This document shows, piece by piece, positions 38,860 to 48,913 of a stretch of DNA of 64,000 nt. Below the pieces are notes generated by a model, which was not told where the DNA came from, made no database searches, and saw only the letters and a program-made list of their open reading frames with translations. The stretch is from Ramlibacter sp. GTDB taxonomy: Bacteria; Pseudomonadota; Gammaproteobacteria; Burkholderiales; Burkholderiaceae_C. A program made the position numbers and the translations under genes. The stretch is taken from the NCBI GenBank assembly GCA_019635415.1, contig JAHBZN010000002.1:1240001-1304000 (forward strand), given 5' to 3'. Positions within the stretch are counted from its first letter, which is position 1. The number at the start of each line of letters is the position of its first letter.

Positions 38860-39867
38860 TCAGCGCCGCACTTGCAATGCGCCGGGGTTCACGATGTTGG
38901 TCGGAGTGCCCTTGATGAAGTTGACCACATTATCGAAAGCCGCGCCGAAGTACAGCTCAAAGCTCTCCTGCTCCACGTAGCCAATGTGTGGCGTGCAGAT
39001 GCAGTTCTCGAGCCGCAGCAGGGCATGGCCCTGCAGGATGGGCTCGCTCTCGAACACGTCCAGGGCCGCCATGCCCGGGCGGCCCCGGTTCAGCGCCACC
39101 AGCAGCGCGTCATGCTCGATCAGTTCGGCGCGCGATGTGTTGACGAACAGTGACGTGGGCTTCATGCGGGAAAGGTCCTCGAGCGTCACGATGCCCGCGG
39201 TGTCCTCATTGAGCCGCAGGTGCACCGTCAGGACGTCGCTGCTGGCGAACAGCTCCTCGCGGCTTGAGGCCACCTGGTGGCCTTCGGCGAGGGCTTTCTC
39301 GCGCGTGGGCGGGCGGCCCCAGACCATCACGTTCATTCCGAAGGCCTCGCCATAGCCCGCGATGATCTGGCCGATCTTGCCGTAGCCCCAGATGCCCAGC
39401 GTCTTGCCCTTCAGGACGGTCCCCAGGCCGAAGTTGGGCGGCATCGACGCGTTCTTGAGTCCTGACTGCTGCCAGCCGCCATGCTTGAGCATGCTGATGT
39501 ACTGGGGCAGCCGCCGTGCGGCCGCCATGATCAGGGCCCAGGTCAGCTCCGCCGGGGCCACCGGCGAACCCACACCTTCGGCCACGGCGATCCCGCGCTC
39601 GGTACAGGCCGCCACGTCGATGTGATTGCCCACGCGGCCGGTCTGGGCGATGAGCTTGAGCCTTGGCAGCTTTTCGATCAGCGCGCGGTTGAGGTGGGTG
39701 CGTTCCCGGATCAGCACGATCACGTCGGCGTCGCGCAATCGCACCGAGAGCTGGCCAATGCCTTTGACGGTATTGGTGTAGACCTTGGCGGGGAAGGCGT
39801 CCAGCTTGCTGGCGCATTGCAGCTTGCGCACAGCGTCCTGGTAATCGTCGAGGATCACAATGTTCAT
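38860..39867 (-). CDS. D-2-hydroxyacid dehydrogenase family protein
   Basis: A 335-residue NAD(P)-dependent dehydrogenase of the D-isomer 2-hydroxyacid family. The NAD motif is GIWGYGKIGQIIAGYG, and the catalytic set is Arg in VNTSRAELIEHDAL, Glu in DVFESEPI and His in CTPHIGYVEQESFE. The last segment, with YVEQ after the His, is typical of a phosphoglycerate-dehydrogenase-like subgroup of unknown substrate. ATG at 39867 starts directly with the beta-strand MNIVILDDYQDAV, which fits the fold; an earlier start adds 16 unlikely residues. Confidence 0.88.
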   Translation of the reverse strand: MNIVILDDYQDAVRKLQCASKLDAFPAKVYTNTVKGIGQLSVRLRDADVIVLIRERTHLNRALIEKLPRLKLIAQTGRVGNHIDVAACTERGIAVAEGVGSPVAPAELTWALIMAAARRLPQYISMLKHGGWQQSGLKNASMPPNFGLGTVLKGKTLGIWGYGKIGQIIAGYGEAFGMNVMVWGRPPTREKALAEGHQVASSREELFASSDVLTVHLRLNEDTAGIVTLEDLSRMKPTSLFVNTSRAELIEHDALLVALNRGRPGMAALDVFESEPILQGHALLRLENCICTPHIGYVEQESFELYFGAAFDNVVNFIKGTPTNIVNPGALQVRR

Positions 39868-39970
39868 GGCCTGATTGTGCCTTGCATGCACCATAAAACC
39901 CCGGCCAGCAAGCATTGGGCCACGCCGCTACCATGGCGACCCCGAACATCCGATTCTTCAGGAGTTATTC

Positions 39971-40486
39971 ATGACCATTTCGATGTCGTCAGCCACCCTG
40001 CCGACCGTCCAGCAGATGCTGGGCAACCTGAGCCACCTGCTGGACAAGGCACAGGCCCACGCCGACGCCAAAAAATTCGACCCGGTGGCCCTGACGCAGT
40101 TCCGGCTGGCGCCGGACATGCTGCCATTCACGCGCCAGATCCAGATTGCCTGTGACGGCGCCAAGAACGGCGTGGCGCGCCTGTCGGGCGTGGACGCTCC
40201 CAAGTTCGATGACACGGAAACCACACTGGCCGAACTCAAGGAACGCATCCAGAACACGCTGGCGTATCTGGCCAGCGTGCCGGCCGACAAGATCGACGGG
40301 ACCGAGGACAAGGACATCACCTTCCCGGTTGGCCGCGAAGCCACCCGCACGATGACGGGCGAGGCCTACCTCAAGCACTGGATGCTGCCCAACTTCTTCT
40401 TCCATGTGACCATGGCCTATGCCATCCTGCGGCACAACGGCGTGGAACTGGGGAAGGCGGACTACCTCGCGGGCAAGCGGGCCTGA
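39971..40486 (+). CDS. DUF1993 family protein
   Basis: A 171-residue helical protein of the DUF1993 family, related to DinB-like four-helix bundles. Landmarks are MLGNLSHLLDKAQAHADAKK, RLAPDMLPFTRQIQIACDGA and the C-terminal PNFFFHVTMAYAILRHNGVELGKADYLAG. The start ATG at 39971 has AGGAG 7 bases upstream, in preference to the longer frame beginning at 39875. Function unknown. It is monocistronic between divergent and convergent neighbours. Confidence 0.87.
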   Translation: MTISMSSATLPTVQQMLGNLSHLLDKAQAHADAKKFDPVALTQFRLAPDMLPFTRQIQIACDGAKNGVARLSGVDAPKFDDTETTLAELKERIQNTLAYLASVPADKIDGTEDKDITFPVGREATRTMTGEAYLKHWMLPNFFFHVTMAYAILRHNGVELGKADYLAGKRA

Positions 40487-40505
40487 GCCCGCTGGGCGGG
40501 ACGGT

Positions 40506-40844
40506 TCAATGCTTCTGCGCGCGGGCTTCGAGCGCAGCCAGGCGATCCAGCTCGGCGCAGACGTCCGCCATGCGGCCTGAAATGACGAGGCGGTTGCCCG
40601 CCGTGGCGGCGCGTCCGCCGGATCGGTCCATGACACGAACCACGCGCAGCGGCCGTTGGGCCTGGATGCACCGGGGCTGGGGGCTCGCCGTTCTCGCCGG
40701 GCGGGCGCGGTGAGCCAGCGGAACAGGCGTGCAGGCCGGTACGGAGCGGGTGGGTGCGGGCGTGGCCACCGGCGAAAGCAGCCAGGCCGCCAGATCCTGC
40801 AGCGGCGTGAAAAAGACGTGAACGGCTGAAAGTGCGATTCCCAT
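40506..40844 (-). CDS. small hypothetical protein downstream of lexA
   Basis: A 112-residue protein. The N-terminal 25 residues (MGIALSAVHVFFTPLQDLAAWLL) are hydrophobic or amphipathic, followed by a Pro/Arg-rich middle and a helical end (MADVCAELDRLAALEARAQ). AAGGAG stands 6 bases before the ATG, which makes it a convincing gene. I do not recognise the family. It lies 123 bases after lexA on the same strand, so SOS-linked expression by read-through is possible. Confidence 0.6.
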   Translation of the reverse strand: MGIALSAVHVFFTPLQDLAAWLLSPVATPAPTRSVPACTPVPLAHRARPARTASPQPRCIQAQRPLRVVRVMDRSGGRAATAGNRLVISGRMADVCAELDRLAALEARAQKH

Positions 40845-40967
40845 GTGGAACTCCTTGGAGCAAGAGGTTGAACACAGGCAGGATTTCGGACCGGGAGTTG
40901 CCGCAGGGTGATGGCGGTATCCGCCATACGCCCGCCACCTGGGGCAGCCCGTTGCGTGACAGCAGGT

Positions 40968-41642
40968 TTACATGAGCATGGTGTTGCGGATCAGGCCGAC
41001 CGCAAGGCCTTCAATCTCGAACGATTCACCCGGCTCGACGATGATGGTCTGGTAGTCGGGATTTTCGGCATGCAGTTCAATGAGGTGCTTGTTGCGGCGA
41101 AAGCGCTTGACGGTGACCTCCTCGCCGAGGCGGGCCACGACGATCTGCCCGTTCTTGGCTTCACGCGTGGCCTGGACCGCCAGCAGGTCACCGTCCATGA
41201 TGCCGGCATCGCGCATGGACATGCCGCGGACTTTGAGCAGATAGTCGGGCTTGCGCTGGAACAGGCTGCTTTCGACGTAGTAGGTCTGGTCCACGTGCTC
41301 CTGCGCGAGAATGGGCGAGCCTGCGGCAACGCGGCCCACCAGAGGCAGGGCCAGCTGGGCCAGGCTTTGCAGGGGCAGGGCGAACTGTTTGACGCGCGAC
41401 TCATGGATGGACCGGAGGGTGTCGCTCTTGAGGCGGATGCCCCGCGACGTGCCGCTGACCAGTTCGATCACCCCCTTGCGAGCCAGCGCCTGCAGATGCT
41501 CCTCGGCCGCATTGGCGGACTTGAAGCCCAGCTCGGCGGCGATTTCGGCGCGTGTGGGCGGCGCTCCCGTGCGGGCGATGGCGCTCTGGATCAGGTCCAG
41601 AATCTGTTGCTGCCGGGCAGTGAGTTTGGGGCTTTCGATCAT
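40968..41642 (-). CDS. lexA: LexA, SOS repressor
   Basis: A 224-residue SOS repressor/self-cleaving protease. The N-terminal winged helix ([36 protein letters not shown]) binds SOS boxes. The RecA-stimulated cleavage site is Ala107-Gly108 in GRVAAGSP. The catalytic dyad is Ser142 (GMSMRDAG) and Lys179 (VTVKRF). ATG at 41642 is the standard start. Two SOS boxes lie 41-79 bases upstream, so it represses itself. Confidence 0.97.
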   Translation of the reverse strand: MIESPKLTARQQQILDLIQSAIARTGAPPTRAEIAAELGFKSANAAEEHLQALARKGVIELVSGTSRGIRLKSDTLRSIHESRVKQFALPLQSLAQLALPLVGRVAAGSPILAQEHVDQTYYVESSLFQRKPDYLLKVRGMSMRDAGIMDGDLLAVQATREAKNGQIVVARLGEEVTVKRFRRNKHLIELHAENPDYQTIIVEPGESFEIEGLAVGLIRNTMLM

Positions 41643-41682
41643 GGCGACTCCTTGGCGATGCCGGTTGGTCACGTGGTGTGGT

Positions 41683-41721
41683 TACTGTCTTAATATCCAG
41701 TAACTGTATTTTTAACCAGTT
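41683..41721. promoter_or_regulatory. tandem SOS (LexA) boxes between lexA and asparaginase gene
   Basis: Box 1 (41683-41702) is TACTGTCTTAATATCCAGTA. Box 2 (41702-41721) is AACTGTATTTTTAACCAGTT. Each has the CTGT-N8-(A/C)CAG form with one change from the classical ACAG arm, and they share one base. The asparaginase start is only 15 bases after box 2 and lexA is 40 bases from box 1, so both genes may respond to LexA. Confidence 0.85.
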
Positions 41722-41736
41722 TTTGAGAGTTTGCAA

Positions 41737-42675
41737 GTGAGCGCGAAAAAAATTGTGGTGCTGGGAACAGGGGGCACCATCGCCGGCACCGCCGCACAGG
41801 CGGGCGACAACATCGGGTACACGGCCGCCCAGGTGGGGGTTGAACAGTTGCTGGCGGCGCTTCCCCAGCTGCGTGGTCAGCCGGTACAGGCCGAGCAGGT
41901 GGCCCAGATCGACAGCAAGGACATGACGCCGGCGGTCTGGCAGCAACTGGCCCAGCGCTGTCAGCACTGGCTGGCGCAGGATGACGTACGGGGCGTGGTC
42001 ATCACCCACGGCACCGACACCTTGGAGGAAACCGCGTATTTCCTGCACGCTGCGCTGCTGCCTTCCAAACCCGTGGTGCTGACCTGCGCCATGCGGCCGT
42101 CCACCGCCCTGGCGCCCGATGGTCCCCAGAACCTGCTTGACGCGTTCGCGGTGGCGGCCTGGCCGGGTGCGGCAGGCGTGGTGGCGGTGTGCGCGGGCAC
42201 CGTGCACGGCGCCACCGATGTCCAGAAGGTCCACACCTACCGGCTCGACGCTTTCAGTTCCGGCGACGCGGGGCCGCTGGGTTATGTCGAGGAGGGCGCC
42301 GTGCGTCTGGTGCGAAATTGGCCGGTAGCCCTTGCCAATCGGTCTTCAGATGCTCTCAATACGATAGCGGCCAACACGCCCTGGCCGCGCGTGGAGATCG
42401 TCATGAGCCATGCCGGCGCGGGTGGCCGCCTGGTGCAGGCGCTGGTGGCGCAGAAGGTGGACGGCATTGTCGTGGCCGGCACCGGCAATGGGAGCCTGCA
42501 TCAGGAACTGGAGGCCGCGCTGCTTGAAGCGCAGGCCCAGGGCATCCGGGTGGTCTGCGCCTCGCGGTGCCCCAGTGGGCGGGTGCTGCCCAAGCCGGCG
42601 GACGCCTTCAGGGACTCGGAAGGCCTGTCCCCAGTGAAGGCCCGGATTGCGCTGATGCTGGCCCTGATGGGCTGA
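41737..42675 (+). CDS. asparaginase (L-asparagine amidohydrolase family)
   Basis: A 312-residue asparaginase that hydrolyses L-asparagine to aspartate and ammonia. The first catalytic Thr is in VLGTGGTIAGTA; the second catalytic set is THGTDTLEETAYFL (Thr-Asp) followed by the Lys region. Without a signal peptide it should be cytoplasmic. GTG at 41737 is the likely start (MSAKKIVVLGTGG); a TTG two codons earlier is possible. The stretch PVALANRSSDALNTIAAN is encoded by a sense copy of the 46-bp repeat. The gene is divergent from lexA and its promoter region overlaps the SOS boxes. Confidence 0.88.
   Translation: MSAKKIVVLGTGGTIAGTAAQAGDNIGYTAAQVGVEQLLAALPQLRGQPVQAEQVAQIDSKDMTPAVWQQLAQRCQHWLAQDDVRGVVITHGTDTLEETAYFLHAALLPSKPVVLTCAMRPSTALAPDGPQNLLDAFAVAAWPGAAGVVAVCAGTVHGATDVQKVHTYRLDAFSSGDAGPLGYVEEGAVRLVRNWPVALANRSSDALNTIAANTPWPRVEIVMSHAGAGGRLVQALVAQKVDGIVVAGTGNGSLHQELEAALLEAQAQGIRVVCASRCPSGRVLPKPADAFRDSEGLSPVKARIALMLALMG
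42323..42368 (+). repeat. 46-bp dispersed repeat, copy E (inside asparaginase gene)
   Basis: It begins CGGTAGCCCTTGCCAATCGG and ends CTCTCAATACGATAGC, exactly 46 bases. The A-rich lead-in (GAAATTGGC) is also present, as in the intergenic copy A. It lies in the same sense as the gene and the frame stays open through it. Confidence 0.75.
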
Positions 42676-42714
42676 GCGGCCGGCGCGGGCCCCCTGCCGG
42701 CGGCCCGCCAGGAA

Positions 42715-44254
<1,540 letters not shown>

Positions 44255-44258
<4 letters not shown>

Positions 44259-44464
44259 CCGGCCAGCGGTGTGCGCTCGGGCAGGCTGGCCAGTTCCTCG
44301 TCGCTGAGCGTTCGGGCCTCAGTCTCGAGCATGATGGGCATGCCGTCACGCACCGGATAGGCCAGCCGCGCGCTGCGCGATACCAGCTCGCTCTTGTCGC
44401 GGTCGAGCAGCAGCGGCCCCTTCGTCACGGGGCAGACCAGCAGTTCAATCAATTTGGCGTCCAT
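44255..44464 (-). CDS. Trm112/YcaR-family small protein
   Basis: A 69-residue protein of the Trm112 (UPF0434) family: [20 protein letters not shown], then [23 protein letters not shown]. Only one Cys of the N-terminal CxxC of Trm112 remains (CPVTKG), so zinc binding is doubtful. The start at 44464 lies inside the 3' end of lpxK (20-base overlap) and the stop overlaps kdsB, so all three are translationally coupled. The exact role in bacteria is unclear. Confidence 0.9.
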
Positions 44465-45464
44465 GGGCGGATGATAGCTTTGCCCCGGCGCGCTGATCGA
44501 GCAAGGCTTCGACCCGCTCGAGCAGGCCCTCGTCCAGCGAGACGACCAGCGGGACGGCCCAGGCGTCCGGACGCCGGCGCCACAGTTTGACGGCATCCTT
44601 TTCGGTGCAAATCAGGTGTTGGTCCTTGTCCCACGGCTCATCCGCGCTATCAAAAGCATAGTGATCGGGCAGGGCCGTGGTGGCGCGCAATGACAGTCCG
44701 GCGGCGCGCAGCATGTCGAAAAAAGCTGGCGGGTGGGCAATGCCCGCCAGCGCGTGCAGTGCTTCGGTCCGCAGCCCCGCCAGAGAACGGCGTGTGCCAT
44801 CGGCCCGCACCGCCTCGCCGGCCAGTTCGCGGTGGACGCGGAACCCGGTGAAGGCGGGATGGCGGCCGGTGTGGACCACAAGATCGGCCGGGCGCGGCCA
44901 GGGCTCGCGCAGCGGGCCGGCCGGCAGCAGGAAGCCATTGCCCACGCCCCCATCGTCGAACACGCACAGCTCGATGTCCCGGTCCAGCGCCAGATGCTGC
45001 AGTCCATCGTCGCTCACCACCACGTCGGTGGCCGGATGGGCCGCCAGCAGGGTCTGGACGGCTTGCACGCGCCGCGCCGCCACGTAGACCGGGACGCCGG
45101 TGGCGTGGGCGATCAACAGCGCTTCGTCGCCCACATCGGCCGGCGTGGCGCCGGCCACGACCTCGCGGCAATCCTGTGTCTGGCGGCCGTACCCGCGCGA
45201 CACCACGCCCGGACGCCAGCCGCGCGCCGCCAGGTGCTGCACCAGCGCCATCGTCACGGGGGTCTTGCCCGAGCCGCCCGCCACCACATTGCCCACCACG
45301 ATGACGGGGACGGCGGGCCGGTGGATGGCCAGCAGGCCGAGCCGGTAGGCCTGCCGGCGCAACCACACCACGGCGCGATACAGCAGCGAGACCGGCCAGA
45401 GCAGCCAGGCCAGCAGGCCGCGGCCGGTCCAGGCGCGCAGCAGGGTCTGCTGCACGTCGGGCAT
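44445..45464 (-). CDS. lpxK: tetraacyldisaccharide 4'-kinase
   Basis: A 339-residue kinase that phosphorylates the lipid A precursor at the 4' position at the inner membrane. An N-terminal hydrophobic region ([19 protein letters not shown]) precedes [25 protein letters not shown], the P-loop. [19 protein letters not shown] and [12 protein letters not shown] follow. The segment [17 protein letters not shown] just before CTEKDA is encoded by an antisense copy of the 46-bp repeat. It follows exbD by 3 bases. Confidence 0.95.
   Translation of the reverse strand: MPDVQQTLLRAWTGRGLLAWLLWPVSLLYRAVVWLRRQAYRLGLLAIHRPAVPVIVVGNVVAGGSGKTPVTMALVQHLAARGWRPGVVSRGYGRQTQDCREVVAGATPADVGDEALLIAHATGVPVYVAARRVQAVQTLLAAHPATDVVVSDDGLQHLALDRDIELCVFDDGGVGNGFLLPAGPLREPWPRPADLVVHTGRHPAFTGFRVHRELAGEAVRADGTRRSLAGLRTEALHALAGIAHPPAFFDMLRAAGLSLRATTALPDHYAFDSADEPWDKDQHLICTEKDAVKLWRRRPDAWAVPLVVSLDEGLLERVEALLDQRAGAKLSSAHGRQID
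44617..44662 (+). repeat. 46-bp dispersed repeat, copy I (inside lpxK, diverged)
   Basis: The most diverged copy. It aligns without gaps over 46 bases with copy A, keeping CCTTG, ACGG, CTATCAAAAG and CATAG, but its first block reads TGTTGGTCC rather than CTGTAGCCC. The lead-in GCAAATCAGG resembles those of other copies. It is antisense within lpxK. Confidence 0.55.
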
Positions 45465-45467
45465 GCG

Positions 45468-45896
45468 TCAGCGGCCTCCAGCCTGGGCCGACGACTGGGT
45501 GGCGAAGGTGATCTGTGTCAGGCCCGAGCGCCGGGCCGCTTCCATCACGGTGATGACGGCCTGGTGCGCCGTGCTCGCATCCGCGCTGATGATGACGACG
45601 CTGTCCTTGCCCGCCTTGGCGGCTTCAACCAGCGCCATCGACACGGCCTCGACGCTGCGGCCGCTTACGGGGGTCTTGTTGACGCTGTAGCGGCCGTCGG
45701 CCCCGACCGCGACGATCACTTCCTTGGGATAGTCGCGCTGCGCGTCCACGTCGGCCACAGGGAGCTTGAGCTGCATCTCGGTGAATTTGCTGTAGGTGGT
45801 GGACAGCATCAAGAAGATCAGCACCACCAGCAGCACGTCGATGAACGGGATCAGGTTGATCTCGGGCTCTTCCTTCTTGCGTGGCCGGAAGTTCAT
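45468..45896 (-). CDS. exbD: ExbD/TolR-family biopolymer transport protein
   Basis: A 142-residue inner-membrane protein with a short basic N terminus, one membrane helix at about residues 17-37 (INLIPFIDVLLVVLIFLML) including the essential Asp of the family, and a periplasmic domain. With the ExbB/TolQ-type partner upstream (6-base gap) it forms a proton-driven motor. No tonB follows. Its place before lpxK is typical of Burkholderiales and its partner is uncertain. Confidence 0.92.
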   Translation of the reverse strand: MNFRPRKKEEPEINLIPFIDVLLVVLIFLMLSTTYSKFTEMQLKLPVADVDAQRDYPKEVIVAVGADGRYSVNKTPVSGRSVEAVSMALVEAAKAGKDSVVIISADASTAHQAVITVMEAARRSGLTQITFATQSSAQAGGR

Positions 45897-45902
45897 CGCG
45901 GC

Positions 45903-46535
45903 TCAGCCCTTGCGCAGGCTGTTGAGGTGGCGCACGAACCGCTCGGCCGCCAGTTCCAGCGTCAGCAGGTACTCGTCGACGCGGGCCCGGAAGTAACGCC
46001 AGAAGATCAGGGTCGGGATCGCCACGATCAGGCCGAACGCCGTGTTGTACAGCGCGATGGATATGCCATGCGCCAGCTGCGCAGGGTTGCCGCCCGTGGT
46101 GCCTCCCGTGGGTGACTGGGAGCCGAAGATCTCGATCATCCCGATCACCGTGCCCAGCAGCCCGAGCAGCGGCGCCGCCGAGGCGATCGTGGCCAGCGCG
46201 CTCAGGTAGCGCTCCAGCCGGTGTGCCACGGCCCGTCCCGTGCCCTCCATCTGGGCGCGCAGGTCGGCTTCGGTACAGCGGGGGTCGGCGTTGATGGCCC
46301 GGAATCCGCTTGCCAGCACCTCGCCCAGTGCCGAGTTCTGCTCAAGCTGGGTCACCACGTCAGGCGTCGGTACGGCGGTGCGTGACACGGCCAGGGCCTC
46401 GTCCAGCAGTTTGGGAGGGGCGACGCGGGCGGTTTTGAGGCTGATGAAGCGTTCGATGACCAGGGCCAGCGCCAGGATGGAGCAGGCAACAAGGGGCCAG
46501 ATCGGCCAGCCTGCGGCTTGTATGATCGAAAACAA
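45903..46535 (-). CDS. exbB: MotA/TolQ/ExbB-family proton channel protein
   Basis: A 210-residue protein with three membrane helices: about residues 11-30 (IWPLVACSILALALVIERFI), 108-132 (YLSALATIASAAPLLGLLGTVIGM), and 148-175 (GISIALYNTAFGLIVAIPTLIFW). GLLGTVIGMIEIF is the family signature. The start is an unusual TTG (46535), supported by GGAG 8 bases upstream and the expected N terminus MFSIIQAAGWPIWPL. It is the first gene of the exbBD-lpxK-trm112-kdsB unit. Confidence 0.9.
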   Translation of the reverse strand: MFSIIQAAGWPIWPLVACSILALALVIERFISLKTARVAPPKLLDEALAVSRTAVPTPDVVTQLEQNSALGEVLASGFRAINADPRCTEADLRAQMEGTGRAVAHRLERYLSALATIASAAPLLGLLGTVIGMIEIFGSQSPTGGTTGGNPAQLAHGISIALYNTAFGLIVAIPTLIFWRYFRARVDEYLLTLELAAERFVRHLNSLRKG

Positions 46536-46898
46536 AAGGGTGTCTCCGCGGGAAAGAGGCGATGAAACAGGGGAACGGCGCGCTGGTGATTATGGCCTAC
46601 CCGCGGAACCCTCCAAATGACAATGCAGCCGTCCCCCGCCACGGGCCGGACCGCGGCGGCCACCCACAGAACCTGTGGATAACTTTGTGCAGAAGGTGGT
46701 CAGGGCAGGCCGCGAGCCCGCGCCAATGCGTCAACGTGACAGATCGATGACAAATTGAGCAGGAAAATATTCAATGAAATCAATGGCTTGCTCCGAGAAA
46801 TCAGCGTTTCCCCGTAATCTGGGCCGAATGAGCCGTGCTTCGGGCCCGCTGTGGACTAAATGGCCCTCCCAATCCTGTGGGAAAGCGCGGATTTGCTG
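46536..46898. other. intergenic region, exbB to xseA, with one DnaA-type box
   Basis: This is a 363-base divergent gap with no convincing gene. It holds the exbB leader at its left end and a perfect DnaA-type 9-mer TGTGGATAA at 46674-46682. The right half is noticeably AT-richer than the surroundings (around AAAATATTCAATGAAATC, 46764-46781). No box cluster, iterons or strong promoter were recognised. If xseA uses the later start (46923) the gap extends to 46922. Confidence 0.5.
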
Positions 46899-48218
46899 AT
46901 GGTGGGGACTCAGAACCCAGCAATGGCGCCGCGAATCTGGCAGGTTGGCGCGCTGTGCCGCGCCATTGCTGATGCCCTGGAGGCGAGATTCAACCCTGTG
47001 GCGGTGCGCGGGGAGATTTCGGGCTTTTCGCGCGCGTCCAGTGGGCATTGCTATTTTTCGCTCAAGGACGAGCAGGGGCAGATCCGCTGCGCGATGTTCC
47101 GCCGCGCGGCCGGGTTGCTGGATTTCGTGCCGCGCGACGGCGAACTGGTCGAGCTGCGTGGCCGGCTGGGCGTCTATGAGGCGCGGGGCGACCTGCAACT
47201 GATCGTGGAATCGATGAGCCGGGCCGGACAGGGGGCGTTGTTCGAGCAGTTCCTGCAGCTCAAGGCCCGGCTGGAGGCGCAAGGCCTGTTCGACACGGCC
47301 CGCAAGCGGCCCCTGCCGCTGATGCCGCGTGGCATCGGGCTGGTGACTTCGCTGGGTGCGGCGGCGCTGCATGACGTGGTGAGCGCGCTGCGCCGGCGTG
47401 TGCCGCATGTGCCGGTGGTGCTGGTTCCTGCCGCCGTGCAGGGCGCCCAGGCGCCCGCCGAACTGGTTCGGGCGCTATCAAATCTGTATCAGATGGCGCT
47501 GAGCGGACAAGGGCTGCAGCCCGATTCGGCTCCGAAAATCGATCTGATCCTGCTGGTGCGCGGTGGTGGGTCCATCGAGGACCTCTGGGCTTTCAATGAC
47601 GAGCAACTGGCGCGCGCCATCGTGCAGAGCCCGGTCCCCCTGGTCTGCGGTGTGGGCCACGAGACGGACTTCACCATCGCCGACTTCTGCGCCGACCTGC
47701 GGGCGCCCACGCCCACGGCGGCGGCGGAGCTCGCAGCGCAGCCCCGCGAGGCCTGGCTGGGCGCGCTGGCCCAGATGCGGCAACGGCTGGGCGATGCGAC
47801 GTGGCGCCGTGTGGACCTGCAGGCCCAGCGGCTGGACGCCGTGTCCGCCCGACTGGGCCGGCCCTCGGGGCTGGTCGCGCGGCAGCAGCTGCGGCTGGCG
47901 CGGCAGGCCGAGCGCCTTCGTTACGGTCTGCGTGAGCAGTTGCAACGCCGGCGCGGGGCCTTGCAGGACCTCGGGGAAGATCTGCGTGAGGGGCGCTCGG
48001 CCGCACTGCGACTGGCGGGCGACCGCCTGGACCGCGCCCGCCTGCGGCTGGAGCTGATGGACCCGCAACTGGTGCTGCAACGGGGCTACGCGCTGCTGAC
48101 CGACGCGCAGGGCGCGCCCGTCACGCGGGTGGGGCAGACGCGAGCGGGCCAGGCGCTGCGCGCAACCCTTGCCGACGGCGAGGTTGATGTCACCGTCTCC
48201 ACGCAGCGCGCGGTTTAG
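46899..48218 (+). CDS. xseA: exodeoxyribonuclease VII large subunit
   Basis: A protein of about 439 residues that degrades single-stranded DNA to oligonucleotides together with XseB. The N-terminal OB fold has [20 protein letters not shown] and [18 protein letters not shown]. The catalytic region has [32 protein letters not shown] and [30 protein letters not shown]. The start is uncertain: ATG 46899 is used, ATG 46923 ([12 protein letters not shown]) is equally possible. The insert-like [14 protein letters not shown] before the RGGGS motif is encoded by an antisense copy of the 46-bp repeat. sodB follows 44 bases downstream. Confidence 0.93.
   Translation: MVGTQNPAMAPRIWQVGALCRAIADALEARFNPVAVRGEISGFSRASSGHCYFSLKDEQGQIRCAMFRRAAGLLDFVPRDGELVELRGRLGVYEARGDLQLIVESMSRAGQGALFEQFLQLKARLEAQGLFDTARKRPLPLMPRGIGLVTSLGAAALHDVVSALRRRVPHVPVVLVPAAVQGAQAPAELVRALSNLYQMALSGQGLQPDSAPKIDLILLVRGGGSIEDLWAFNDEQLARAIVQSPVPLVCGVGHETDFTIADFCADLRAPTPTAAAELAAQPREAWLGALAQMRQRLGDATWRRVDLQAQRLDAVSARLGRPSGLVARQQLRLARQAERLRYGLREQLQRRRGALQDLGEDLREGRSAALRLAGDRLDRARLRLELMDPQLVLQRGYALLTDAQGAPVTRVGQTRAGQALRATLADGEVDVTVSTQRAV
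47474..47519 (-). repeat. 46-bp dispersed repeat, copy F (inside xseA)
   Basis: On the minus strand it reads CTGCAGCCCTTGTCCGCTCA and ends CAGATTTGATAGC, exactly 46 bases. It is antisense to xseA and encodes a stretch just before the conserved [11 protein letters not shown] motif, where I expect a shorter loop in the E. coli enzyme. Confidence 0.75.
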
Positions 48219-48262
48219 TTCCTACAATCGGTTTTTTCAGACCAACAACCACGAGGAAAACC

Positions 48263-48844
48263 ATGGAACATACCCTGCCTCCGCTGCCTTACGCGATCGA
48301 TGCGCTGGCACCGGCCTATTCGAAGGAAACGCTCGAATTCCACCACGGCAAGCACCACAACGCCTACGTGGTGAATCTCAACAACCTGCAGAAGGGCACC
48401 GAATTCGAGAGCATGACGCTCGAGGACATCGTCAAGAAGTCCAGCGGCGGCATCTACAACAACTCGGCCCAGATCTGGAACCACACCTTCTTCTGGAACT
48501 GCATGAAGCCCGCGGGCGGCGGCGAGCCTTCGGGCGCGCTAGCGGCGGCCATCAATGCCAAGTGGGGCAGCTACGCCGCCTTCAAGGAGGCCTTCGTCAA
48601 GTCGGCCGTCGGCAACTTTGGTTCGGGCTGGACCTGGCTGGTCAAGAAGCCCGATGGCTCGGTGGACATCGTCAATACCGGCGCCGCCGGCACCCCGCTG
48701 ACCACGGCCGACAAGGCCCTGCTCACCGTGGATGTCTGGGAGCACGCCTATTACATCGACTACCGCAACCTGCGCCCGAAATTCGTCGAGACCTTCCTCG
48801 ACAAGCTCGTGAACTGGGGCTTTGCCGAAGCCAACTTCGCCTGA
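48263..48844 (+). CDS. sodB: iron superoxide dismutase
   Basis: A 193-residue Fe/Mn-type superoxide dismutase converting superoxide to O2 and H2O2 in the cytoplasm. Metal ligands are His27 (FHHGKHH), His74 (WNHTFFW), Asp157 and His161 (DVWEHAYY). Gln70 (AQIWNH) in place of a C-terminal Gln points to the iron type. GAGGAAAACC precedes the ATG, and a -10-like TACAAT is seen at 48223. It is followed by a terminator. Confidence 0.96.
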   Translation: MEHTLPPLPYAIDALAPAYSKETLEFHHGKHHNAYVVNLNNLQKGTEFESMTLEDIVKKSSGGIYNNSAQIWNHTFFWNCMKPAGGGEPSGALAAAINAKWGSYAAFKEAFVKSAVGNFGSGWTWLVKKPDGSVDIVNTGAAGTPLTTADKALLTVDVWEHAYYIDYRNLRPKFVETFLDKLVNWGFAEANFA

Positions 48845-48859
48845 GTCGACGCCGTTCGC

Positions 48860-48888
48860 AAAAAAGCCGGCCCCTGGGCCGGCTTTTT
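48860..48888. terminator. bidirectional intrinsic terminator, sodB / DUF192
   Basis: GCCGGCC (48866-48872) pairs with GGCCGGC (48877-48883) around a 4-base loop, with an A-run before and TTTTT after. It ends both sodB (plus) and the DUF192 gene (minus). Confidence 0.85.
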
Positions 48889-48913
48889 CATGGCGCGGGC
48901 GCCGTGCAGCGGG

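Noticed and set aside
39361..39400. A TAGCCC-containing stretch in the D-2-hydroxyacid dehydrogenase gene, similar to the 46-bp repeat start
   Set aside because: It encodes the conserved Rossmann motif GYGKIGQIIAGYG and does not align over the 46 bases.
46536..46898. Replication origin
   Set aside because: There is only one DnaA-type box, no dnaA, dnaN or parAB genes nearby, and no box cluster.
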